From Polyangiaceae bacterium (GTDB lineage Bacteria; Myxococcota; Polyangia; Polyangiales; Polyangiaceae): a DNA stretch of 11,826 nucleotides. The notes beneath the pieces are model-generated. The model made no database searches and was not told the origin of the DNA. It was given only the letters and a program-made list of their open reading frames with translations. The stretch is from the NCBI GenBank assembly GCA_025936205.1, contig JAICTU010000287.1, positions 1 through 11,826 of the forward strand, written 5' to 3'. Shown piece by piece: positions 6,013 to 11,826 of the stretch. Position numbers and translations under genes: made by a program. Positions within the stretch are counted from its first letter, which is position 1. Each line of letters starts with the position of its first letter.

Positions 6013-6996
6013 ATGATAGGGAATGCGGCGTTGAGCACTCCTCGGCTTCCTCCGTTCGCCTCGGTCCTCAAGTCGCGCGAGGTCGAGGACCCCATCAATC
6101 TTCTGTTCAATCGGCGGCTCGCCTACTGGTTTGTCGCCCTGGTGTATCGCACGCCGCTGACACCGAATCAGGTGACGCTGCTCTCCATCGCGGTCGGCGT
6201 CGTGGCGGCCGGTTGCTGGTGGTACGGCACGCCCAGCGCCATGCTGTGGGGAGGCATCTTACTCTGGACGAGTGCCATCCTCGATGGTGCCGATGGCATC
6301 CTCGCGCGGGCCAAGCAGATCTTCTCGGATCTCGGGCGCGCGCTCGATGGCAGCGCGGACCTGATCGTGGCGCTGCTCACGGCGGTGGCGGCGGTGAAGC
6401 ACCTCTGGCAGCAGCAGCACTCCCTCCCGATGCTGGTGGTGCTGCCCGTGCTGGTGGGCAGCATCTGGCTGCAGATCCACCTCTACGACTACTACAAGGA
6501 GTCGTTCCTGCTGCGCACGCGGCTCGATTGGAATGGGGTGCCCGAGCGCATCGCCGACGTGCACGAACGCATCGCTCAGCTGCGGGCAGAAGGCGCAGGC
6601 TGGGTGTATCGCGCCTCCATGGACCTGTATTTGAGCCTGATCGTGGGCCAGACGCGCGTCGTCCGCTTTCTCGACCCGGCGGGCAGCCGCGAGCAGTCCA
6701 GCTTTCGCGTGACGCCGCAGACGGTGTCGGAATACCGCGAGTTCAACCTGGGTCCGATGCGCATCTGGACCGCGCTCTCGCTGGCGCCGCACACCTATTT
6801 GATCTCCATCTTCGGCATGCTGGATCGTCTGGATCTTTACCTCTGGGGCCGCCTGCTGGTCGGTAACGTCCTGTTCGTGCTGGTCATCTTCTGGCAGCGC
6901 CGAGCGAGCGAGCGCACGCTCGCGGCCCTGGCTGCATCCGGAAGCTCACCCTTGCCGCTGGGCGCGGTCGGCGCCGAACATGGTGGCGCTCTCTGA
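6013..6996 (+). CDS. CDP-alcohol phosphatidyltransferase family membrane protein
   Basis: This 327-residue polytopic protein carries the complete family signature DxxDGxxAR-x8-GxxxDxxxD: D91, D94, G95, A98, R99, G108, D112, D116. These residues bind divalent metal and the CDP moiety while phospho-alcohol is transferred. Hydrophobic segments lie around residues 37-50, 56-75, 77-93, 116-132, 137-160, 255-275 and 282-302. A long hydrophilic stretch (about 163-250) between the fifth and sixth is larger than in minimal members such as PgsA, so the acceptor alcohol cannot be named. The ATG at 6013 is chosen; a TTG at 6031 preceded by AGGGA is an alternative. The frame is open far upstream, but there it runs antisense to the radical SAM gene. 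Its 3' end overlaps tsaB by 51 nt. Family secure, substrate unknown. Confidence 0.9.
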   Translation: MIGNAALSTPRLPPFASVLKSREVEDPINLLFNRRLAYWFVALVYRTPLTPNQVTLLSIAVGVVAAGCWWYGTPSAMLWGGILLWTSAILDGADGILARAKQIFSDLGRALDGSADLIVALLTAVAAVKHLWQQQHSLPMLVVLPVLVGSIWLQIHLYDYYKESFLLRTRLDWNGVPERIADVHERIAQLRAEGAGWVYRASMDLYLSLIVGQTRVVRFLDPAGSREQSSFRVTPQTVSEYREFNLGPMRIWTALSLAPHTYLISIFGMLDRLDLYLWGRLLVGNVLFVLVIFWQRRASERTLAALAASGSSPLPLGAVGAEHGGAL

Positions 6997-7698
6997 CGAG
7001 CTGAGGCCCGCAGCCGGCGCTCGGCCCTCGGCCGAGAGCGGATTGGGCCCGAGCTGGGGAACCGACGCGACCGGGGGGCGAAGGTACAAGGGACGGACCG
7101 GATGGGGGGAGGGCTCCAGATCGCTGGCGATATGGGCCACCCAACGCGCGTGCGGAAAGTCGGTGTCGTCCCCGCGCTGATGATCCAGCTTGGATGCCAG
7201 TGGATCCCAGGCGGCGCCCAGGAGCAGGACAGCAGCCGGAAGATCCGCCACGAGCCGCTCGACGGCTGCCACGCCCTCCGCGATCTGAGCTGGCAGTAAC
7301 TCGCGGCCGTCGTTGGTGTACGCCGCCAAGAAGAACTCGCCTCGGCGCGCGTCGAGCACCGGCACGCGCAGCCGGCGTTCCTGCTCTGCGACTGCAGCCG
7401 ACATCGCCTGGAGCGAGCTCACTCCGACCAAAGAAACCTGCAGGCCCTCGCTGAGCCCGTGGGCGAAAGCGATTCCGACTCTCAGACCGGTAAACGACCC
7501 GGGACCGATCCCGACTGCGATCCGGTCGAGCTGTCGGGGAGACCACCCCGCCTCCGCCAGTGCCTGCTCGATCATCGGCTGCAGGGACGCATCGTGAGCG
7601 TTCGCACGATCGTGGCTGGCAGCCGCGATCGATCGACGGCCCTCGACCAGCGCCACGGAGCCACGCGCGGACGACGTCTCGATACCCAGTATACGCAA
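6946..7698 (-). CDS. tsaB: tRNA t6A37 biosynthesis protein TsaB
   Basis: This 250-residue ASKHA-fold protein partners TsaD (with TsaE and TsaC) in making N6-threonylcarbamoyladenosine at position 37 of ANN-decoding tRNAs. It opens with RILGIETSSARGSVALVEG, has the family motif GIGPGSFTGLRVGIA near residues 63-77, and VPVLDARRGEFFLAAY near 112-127. The start is the TTG at 7698-7696, immediately before this conserved opening; no ATG or GTG fits nearby, and the open frame further upstream translates the intergenic and tRNA region. The ribosome-binding site is weak. The C-terminal 35 or so residues are low complexity, and the last 51 nt overlap the convergent CDP-alcohol transferase gene. Assignment secure; the TTG start is likely but unproven. 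Confidence 0.94.
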   Translation of the reverse strand: MRILGIETSSARGSVALVEGRRSIAAASHDRANAHDASLQPMIEQALAEAGWSPRQLDRIAVGIGPGSFTGLRVGIAFAHGLSEGLQVSLVGVSSLQAMSAAVAEQERRLRVPVLDARRGEFFLAAYTNDGRELLPAQIAEGVAAVERLVADLPAAVLLLGAAWDPLASKLDHQRGDDTDFPHARWVAHIASDLEPSPHPVRPLYLRPPVASVPQLGPNPLSAEGRAPAAGLSSSESATMFGADRAQRQG

Positions 7699-7765
7699 GG
7701 GCTCACGAGTACAGCACGTGGAGTGCCGCGGGGTCGAGACCCAGCACATCGTCCGCACGACACGC

Positions 7766-7793
7766 TTGCAATCTTTCTCAGTCTGGCTAGTCT
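7766..7793 (+). promoter_or_regulatory. Possible promoter of tRNA-Pro
   Basis: TTGCAA (7766-7771) and TAGTCT (7788-7793) are separated by 16 nt and followed by a GC-rich stretch (GCGCC), as often seen at stable-RNA promoters. This would give a leader of about 35 nt before the tRNA. The -10 match is poor, so this is a weak prediction. Confidence 0.3.
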
Positions 7794-7832
7794 GCGCCAC
7801 CCCTTGGTCGAAGCGATTCGAAAAGGGGCAGG

Positions 7833-7911
<79 letters not shown>

Positions 7912-7949
7912 TTTGAAAACTTCCTGGCGGCCTGCCGCTGTCCCCCCAC

Positions 7950-7967
7950 GGGCGGCCTTAGCCGCCC
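7950..7967 (+). terminator. Terminator-like hairpin after tRNA-Pro
   Basis: GGGCGGC-CTTA-GCCGCCC is a perfect 7-bp GC-only stem with a 4-nt loop, starting 38 nt after the tRNA end. There is no T-tract after it, so it may instead act as an RNA-processing stop, or need Rho. Structure seen directly; role inferred. Confidence 0.5.
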
Positions 7968-8136
7968 AGGGCGGCTCGCCGCTGATCAGGGTGCGGTCCT
8001 GTCGCACGCGATCGCGGGCCCGGTTCTTTGCGAACCCGGTCCGGCGCTGCGACGGAGGAGGCGACAACCACTTGGGTTGATGTTTTTGCGGGCGCACCCC
8101 GCACCCCGAGCCTCCCCTGGCCGTTGCACCGATGGG
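7968..8136 (+). other. Intergenic region and likely 5' leader of the outer-membrane protein gene
   Basis: No gene is supported here. It contains the 10-bp palindrome CGCGATCGCG (8007-8016) and a hairpin GGTTC-TTTGC-GAACC (8022-8036), extendable by two C-G pairs across a bulged C8037. A purine-rich GGAGGAG (8055-8061) resembles a Shine-Dalgarno but is badly spaced for any in-frame start: TTG 8077 and ATG 8080 are further off than usual. No clear promoter. Confidence 0.4.
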
Positions 8137-9468
8137 ATGCCCGCACTCGTTCCAGGTTTGAACAGGCCACGTCCGAATGGGCTTCTCGGTGCATTCGCCC
8201 TCGGCGTTTGCTCGCTCTGCTGGCTGACGCCGGCAGGGTCACGTGCGCAGACGATTCGCGACACCGTTCGGGAACACGTCAATGAGGGGCTCGAAGGCCG
8301 CCCGGAGGATTCGCCGCCGCCCAAGCCCAAGCCGAAGAAGGACGCACCTCGCAAGCGCTCCGTCGATCGCCCGGCGCAGCCAGCTCCCTCCGCTGACGCT
8401 GCGACGACAACGGAATCCACGTCTGTGGACGTCGTGGAACCCGAAGCGCCTCCCACCGAAGCAGATGAGCTCCCCAAGCGCATCTTCGGCAAGAACTTGC
8501 AGCTCGACCCCAAGATCGGTGCGGGATACCGCGGTTGGTACCCCGAGCAGTACCCGCTCGTGAGCATCAATCATGCCGGGTACTACACCTGGTCGCTGGA
8601 TCTGAAAGCCAAGCTCTTCGGCTTCCTGCGCTTACATCGCGGCTACTACGAGTCGAACGGCTTGAAGGGCCCTCGCACCGAGGGCGCCGTGGTGGCTCGC
8701 GACGTGGGGAAGCTGGTCCCGAAGGCGGCTTGGCTGCTCGGGGCGCTCGGCGTGCCGCTCAGTCGCCGCTGGGAAACGCTCGTTTCTTACGAGACGCGGA
8801 GCTTCGTGACTCGCGCGCGACCTTCGCGTCCGGTGGCCATCGTGTCGCGCGACACGCCCGCGGATACAGATTTCGGCAGCCTGACCCGTAGCGACCAGCC
8901 GCTCGAGTTCGTGTCGGGGTTCGAGACCCTGGTGCTGGGGGTGCGTTACTCGCCCGACGCGCCCGCTGGTGGAAATTCCGGCGTCATCGGAGGCAATAGC
9001 GGCAAGTTTCCCCCGATGTACCTGGGCGTCGGCTTCACCCAGTACTCGAAACCGTACCAGGTAAAGGTGGGCAGCGACGCCCTGGACGAGCTGCTCTTCA
9101 ACGGACGCTTTCGCGGCCTGGGCATTGCTACTGGGCTATCCGTACCGCGCCACCTCTCTCGGCCGTACGTGGATGCGGACGCACAGCTCGGCCTGGGGCA
9201 GGTGCAGCTCCTGAACGACCTGAGCCTGAATGAGCTCCTGCCCGATGACTGGCTGATTGGGTACCTTCAGGGAAACGTCACCGTGGGCTACGCGTGGCCT
9301 GTATTGAAGACGAAGCCGACCCCCATCCTCACTGGAGAGCTGAGCGGCGGGGGGGCGACATTCTTCTACTTCAAAACCAAAGACGGGAACTCCGAGAAGC
9401 CCCCGGCGCTACCCTTGAACTGGGACTTCCTCTGGGCGGTACATGTTGCCTTCACGCTGCCGCTCTGA
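8137..9468 (+). CDS. Putative exported, beta-rich (outer-membrane) protein
   Basis: 443 residues from the ATG at 8137. The N-terminus has basic residues, then a hydrophobic core (about 15-31) and SRA|QT, a good signal-peptidase site after A37. Residues about 57-115 are a Pro/Lys/Ala/Glu-rich linker (PPPKPKPKKDAPRKR and a VEPEAPPTEADE stretch). From about 125 on, the sequence is rich in Gly, Tyr and alternating hydrophobic residues (GYRGWYPEQYPLVSINHAGYYTWSL in outline) and ends in WAVHVAFTLPL, suggesting beta strands. I infer a periplasmic or outer-membrane beta-barrel protein, but recognise no named family, and the C-terminus lacks the usual terminal aromatic. In-frame starts at 8077 (TTG) and 8080 (ATG) would lengthen and weaken the signal peptide. 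Function unknown. Confidence 0.75.
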   Translation: MPALVPGLNRPRPNGLLGAFALGVCSLCWLTPAGSRAQTIRDTVREHVNEGLEGRPEDSPPPKPKPKKDAPRKRSVDRPAQPAPSADAATTTESTSVDVVEPEAPPTEADELPKRIFGKNLQLDPKIGAGYRGWYPEQYPLVSINHAGYYTWSLDLKAKLFGFLRLHRGYYESNGLKGPRTEGAVVARDVGKLVPKAAWLLGALGVPLSRRWETLVSYETRSFVTRARPSRPVAIVSRDTPADTDFGSLTRSDQPLEFVSGFETLVLGVRYSPDAPAGGNSGVIGGNSGKFPPMYLGVGFTQYSKPYQVKVGSDALDELLFNGRFRGLGIATGLSVPRHLSRPYVDADAQLGLGQVQLLNDLSLNELLPDDWLIGYLQGNVTVGYAWPVLKTKPTPILTGELSGGGATFFYFKTKDGNSEKPPALPLNWDFLWAVHVAFTLPL

Positions 9469-9683
9469 ACGCCAGCCTGCCAACGGCAACGCCGAAACGC
9501 CGAGGTGTGCAGGTTCGGACCGATCTGGTTCCAGCAGGAACGCCACGGGTGCTTCACACTGCGCCGGGCGTCAAAAAACTCGGGGCGTCGACGAAACGCT
9601 CGGAGCCACCGTGACGCGATGCGCCTGCTGTGCGCCGGAAATTTTTTTCATCCGCAGGCCGCGTCTGCTGCGATCCTGCGCTA

Positions 9684-9697
9684 TATACGATATACGC
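9684..9697 (+). promoter_or_regulatory. Tandem TATACGA/TATACGC, possible -10 region
   Basis: Two adjacent 7-mers, TATACGA and TATACGC, sit 17-30 nt before the ATG of the coiled-coil/HhH gene, in the most AT-rich spot of the right-hand third. They could provide one or two -10 hexamers. No clear -35 is visible at the expected distance. Confidence 0.4.
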
Positions 9698-9698
9698 T

Positions 9699-9703
9699 AG
9701 AGG
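9699..9703 (+). promoter_or_regulatory. Shine-Dalgarno of the coiled-coil/HhH gene
   Basis: AGAGG lies 10 nt before the ATG at 9714. It supports that start rather than the upstream in-frame codon at 9630. Confidence 0.55.
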
Positions 9704-9713
9704 CTTACGGATC

Positions 9714-11228
9714 ATGCCGAATCAAGCGATGGATGGTACTGCGGGGAGACCCCACAACCCGGGCCCGACAGACAACGATCCAACGCGTAGCGGTCGTCCC
9801 GGTGGCGCTACCGGAGGCGCAAATGGTTCCCAGTCTGATTCCCAGATCCAGGAGCTCGATTCGAAAGAGCGTGATTCCGGCATCGTGGAAGTAGAAGGAA
9901 AGGCGAACGCTGTGGCAAGCGGAGTAACGAGTGCATTGGCGAACACGCTGACGAGTGTGACGAGCGATGTCATCCAGGCTCCGGTGGAACAGAGCCGCAG
10001 AGCAAGCCATGACATCGAGATCGACACTGATCTCGGCAGCCACGCTGATCTCGGCAGCCAATCTCTTCTCGGCAGCCAATCTCTAGAAGGCAGCCCGCTC
10101 GAGGCCCATGCGCCGCGCCCGCAGATGATCACGCAGACGGTGCCGACGGGCAGCGCTGCTTCGGTGGCCGCCACGGACGAAGACGAGATGCTGGTCTCCG
10201 ATGAGGAGATCTTGAGCGCCGAACCCACGCGTCCCACGCTGACTTCGGGTCTGCCCGCGTTCGGCCGCAGCGTGCCTCCCGCGGCACCGTCGCGCACGTC
10301 ATTGCCGCCGCCGCGGCGTTCGAGCCGCGCACGTGCCTTGCTCGGTAGCAGCTTGCCTCCTCCGAGCTTTCCCTCGCATGCTCCAGCTTCGGGGCGTGCC
10401 CCGAGCTCCGACCGAGATCCGTGGATCCTCGCAAACAAGACGCTCGAGCTGAGCCGCGCGCACGCGCGCATCAGCGTGCTCGAAGATCAAATTGCCTTCC
10501 GTGATGCGCGCATTCTTTCGCTCGAAGAGCGACTGGAAGCTGCCCAGCAGAAGGTGGAAGAGCTCGAACGCAAGCTGGACGGGCAGGCGGGGACGCCTCG
10601 CAGCGCGGGCACGGCCCGCGCTTTGGGTCGTGCCGACGCGGCAGTGGGCAATTCGCATGCTGCGAGCAAGCCGGCTGTCATTGGTTCGGCTGCGGTTGCT
10701 TCGGCTACGATTGCCTCGGCTGCAACCGCTTCGACCGCAAGCGCTGGTGCTGCAGCGGCGCCGTCGGCTGTGCGCTCCGCGAGCAAGCATTCCATCTCGA
10801 TTCCCAAGCCCGCTGATGTGGCGCGCTCCACGGACGCGAGCAAGCCGGCCGAAAGCAAGAGCAGCCCGGTCGCTGCCGCGGCCCCGCCGGCAGCAGGCGA
10901 GGTGGAGAGCGCAGACGCCGATGGGCCCGAGGTCGACGGCGGGAGCATCCCGCCCGAAGCGGATGAGGACGCGGCCGCGGTTGCCGTGCCGAGCGGACCC
11001 GAAGACGTGCGGCGCATCGCCGGTATCGGTGCGCGGTTTGAAGCTGCATTGCGCAAGCAGGGCGTGACGCGCGTGAGTCAGATTGCCGCCTGGTCCGACT
11101 CGGACGTGCGGCAGATGGCCAAGGCTCTGAAGATTCCCAAGAGCCGCATCGTGAAGGGCCGCTGGGTGGAAGCGGCTCGTACGCTGTTGGCCCAGGAAGT
11201 GATTGGCAGTCGCGCAACTTCGGAGTAA
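9714..11228 (+). CDS. Repeat-rich coiled-coil protein with C-terminal helix-hairpin-helix domain
   Basis: 504 residues, no signal peptide or membrane segment, probably cytoplasmic. Order: polar Gly/Ser/Asp-rich N-terminus; a four-fold hexapeptide repeat (residues 106-129, DLGSHA/DLGSQS/LLGSQS/LEGSPL); a Pro/Ser/Arg-rich linker; a coiled coil (about 237-289, with VLEDQIAFRDARILSLEERL and EELERKL heptads); an Ala/Ser-rich region with a four-fold pentapeptide repeat (324-343); an acidic linker; and a C-terminal HhH-type domain (428-504). The last has the core IAGIGARFEAALRKQGV, then VSQIAAWSDSDVRQMAKAL. This resembles the flap-endonuclease-1-like HhH domains attached to many unrelated bacterial proteins, which may bind nucleic acid or act as adaptors. 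The start at 9714 has AGAGG 10 nt upstream. I do not recognise a named protein; dimerisation through the coil and nucleic-acid binding by the HhH are inference. Confidence 0.85.
   Translation: MPNQAMDGTAGRPHNPGPTDNDPTRSGRPGGATGGANGSQSDSQIQELDSKERDSGIVEVEGKANAVASGVTSALANTLTSVTSDVIQAPVEQSRRASHDIEIDTDLGSHADLGSQSLLGSQSLEGSPLEAHAPRPQMITQTVPTGSAASVAATDEDEMLVSDEEILSAEPTRPTLTSGLPAFGRSVPPAAPSRTSLPPPRRSSRARALLGSSLPPPSFPSHAPASGRAPSSDRDPWILANKTLELSRAHARISVLEDQIAFRDARILSLEERLEAAQQKVEELERKLDGQAGTPRSAGTARALGRADAAVGNSHAASKPAVIGSAAVASATIASAATASTASAGAAAAPSAVRSASKHSISIPKPADVARSTDASKPAESKSSPVAAAAPPAAGEVESADADGPEVDGGSIPPEADEDAAAVAVPSGPEDVRRIAGIGARFEAALRKQGVTRVSQIAAWSDSDVRQMAKALKIPKSRIVKGRWVEAARTLLAQEVIGSRATSE
10029..10100 (+). 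repeat. Four 18-bp in-frame repeats (hexapeptide repeat)
   Basis: Four consecutive 18-nt units share CTCGGCAGC in the first three and GAAGGCAGC in the last, encoding DLGSHA, DLGSQS, LLGSQS and LEGSPL. Units 2 and 3 are nearly identical at the DNA level, which points to recent duplication rather than only protein-level constraint. Confidence 0.8.
10683..10742 (+). repeat. Four 15-bp in-frame repeats (pentapeptide repeat)
   Basis: Units GGTTCGGCTGCGGTT, GCTTCGGCTACGATT, GCCTCGGCTGCAACC and GCTTCGACCGCAAGC encode GSAAV, ASATI, ASAAT and ASTAS. DNA similarity in codon choice (TCG GCT) suggests expansion by slippage, now diverged. Confidence 0.7.
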
Positions 11229-11239
11229 TCCGATGTCCC

Positions 11240-11716
11240 ATGGTGGGACGAGTAGCGCATCGACTCTGCCAGCTTGATCTTCACGCGGCGAATCTTCACG
11301 CAGCCAGGCGCCGTACCAGTGCACTGACATGCGTGCTTGCCCTGGTGGCCAGCGTCGGGCTCGGTTGCCACGATCGCGAATGCGAAGCGGCGCGCCTGGA
11401 GCTGGCGCAAACCTGGGAAACGCTGCGTGACACCGCCACGTCGCGCCAGCAGATCCCCGAAGGCACCAACCTGACCGAGGGTGAGCGCGATGACCGCGTC
11501 AAAACCTGGAAAGGCATCGAGGAGCGCGCGGAGCTGATCCGCAGCTCCTTTGGGACGCCGCAGGTGACGTGGCCCAGCGCCGACAAGGCGCGCAAGGAGC
11601 TGGCTGGGCTGTTCAGCCCGCTGCAAACGAAGGACGAGCCCGTGACGCGCGGTTTCGCGCTCACGCTCGGCGAAGCCGACAAGCAGATGTCCGCGTACCG
11701 CGCGCAGTGTCACTGA
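11240..11716 (+). CDS. Small exported protein, possible lipoprotein, of unknown function
   Basis: 158 residues from the ATG at 11240, 11 nt after the coiled-coil/HhH gene and probably co-transcribed with it. A long n-region (1-25, ending ARRR) precedes a hydrophobic core (about 27-41) and VGLGC, making C43 a candidate lipidated Cys; the lipobox is not canonical, since Leu is at -2. The mature part is helical and charged, with C48 and a Cys two residues from the end (QCH) that could pair. I recognise no family. A GGAG lies about 14 nt before the start. A 15-bp duplication within the n-region gives DLHAA-NLHAA. The stop codon lies inside the first unit of the 17-bp array that follows. Confidence 0.72.
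   Translation: MVGRVAHRLCQLDLHAANLHAARRRTSALTCVLALVASVGLGCHDRECEAARLELAQTWETLRDTATSRQQIPEGTNLTEGERDDRVKTWKGIEERAELIRSSFGTPQVTWPSADKARKELAGLFSPLQTKDEPVTRGFALTLGEADKQMSAYRAQCH
11276..11305 (+). repeat. Tandem 15-bp duplication in the leader of the small exported protein
   Basis: GATCTTCACGCGGCG is followed directly by AATCTTCACGCAGCC: 12 of 15 bases match, with the core ATCTTCACGC identical. It encodes DLHAA then NLHAA, upstream of the Arg-rich part of the signal sequence. Confidence 0.75.
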
Positions 11717-11826
11717 GAGCCCAGTGTCACTGAGAGCCCAGTGTCACTGAGAGCCCAGTGTCACTGAGAGCCCAGTGTCACTGAGAGCCCAGTGTCACTG
11801 AGAGCCCAGTGTCACTGAGAGCCCAG
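11705..11826 (+). repeat. Perfect 17-bp tandem array, at least 7 copies, open at the window end
   Basis: The unit CAGTGTCACTGAGAGCC is repeated without mismatch seven times, and the last three bases of the window begin an eighth copy. The first unit contains the last codons and TGA of the preceding gene. Each unit holds the quasi-palindrome CAGTG-T-CACTG, and neighbouring units can pair as CACTG-AGAGCC-CAGTG (5-bp stem, 6-nt loop). There are no spacers, so it is not CRISPR. True copy number cannot be seen. Confidence 0.95.

Larger units (their letters stand above)
9469..9713. other. Intergenic region with AT-rich promoter-like segment
   Basis: No gene is supported across these 245 nt. A small CGGC-AAC-GCCG hairpin (9484-9494) follows the outer-membrane protein gene. 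A run of seven T (9652-9658) has only a 4-bp stem upstream (GCGC 9621-9624 with 9632-9635), so no terminator is called. Base composition drops sharply near 9640-9700, consistent with a promoter for the downstream gene. Confidence 0.45.

Noticed and set aside
9621..9658. Intrinsic terminator before the T7 run
   Set aside because: Only a 4-bp stem is available and it is 16 nt from the T-run's start, too weak and too far for a confident call.
10299..11330. Long minus-strand open frame of 343 codons
   Set aside because: It lies antisense to the coiled-coil/HhH gene, is rich in Arg/His/Ala without a recognisable domain, and is the usual mirror of a high-GC gene with strong third-position bias.
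11705..11826. CRISPR array
   Set aside because: Repeats are 17 bp and directly abutting, with no unique spacers, and no cas gene is visible.

Overview
The window is high-GC DNA with strongly G/C-biased third codon positions and several GTG or TTG start codons. Together with a Tgl/PilF-type pilus lipoprotein, a lipoprotein candidate and a large Pro/Ala-rich secreted protein, this suggests a myxobacterium-like member of the Myxococcota. That placement is inferred from style and gene content; no marker was compared with a database.

Layout. (1) Positions 1-321 hold the 3' end of an unrecognised plus-strand gene. It converges with a compact minus-strand run read from right to left: radical SAM enzyme (about 5868-4879), Tgl/PilF-like TPR lipoprotein (4807-3899), short RodZ-like HTH membrane protein (3887-3387), recO (3403-2651), murJ (2654-1008) and engB (998-330). 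The last five are packed with overlaps or gaps of 9-11 nt and look like one operon, with the radical SAM gene 71 nt upstream. (2) Diverging from it, 6013-6996 encodes a membrane CDP-alcohol phosphatidyltransferase with an intact catalytic motif. (3) It overlaps tail-to-tail by 51 nt with minus-strand tsaB (7698-6946, TTG start). (4) A plus-strand tRNA-Pro(GGG) lies at 7835-7911, followed by a terminator-like hairpin. (5) The right third is plus-strand: a putative outer-membrane protein (8137-9468), a repeat-rich coiled-coil protein ending in a helix-hairpin-helix domain (9714-11228), and a small exported or lipoprotein candidate (11240-11716). The stop codon of the last gene lies inside the first unit of a perfect 17-bp tandem array that runs off the window end.

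How the genes relate. The minus-strand run mixes housekeeping functions (lipid II flipping, recombination repair, ribosome assembly) with envelope functions (pilus secretin assembly, a RodZ-like factor). TsaB and tRNA-Pro belong to translation. The least explained parts are the radical SAM/CDP-alcohol transferase divergent pair, the HhH/coiled-coil protein with its internal periodic repeats, and the terminal 17-bp array. No complete new system can be demonstrated, and no mobile element, phage gene, CRISPR array or toxin-antitoxin pair is seen.
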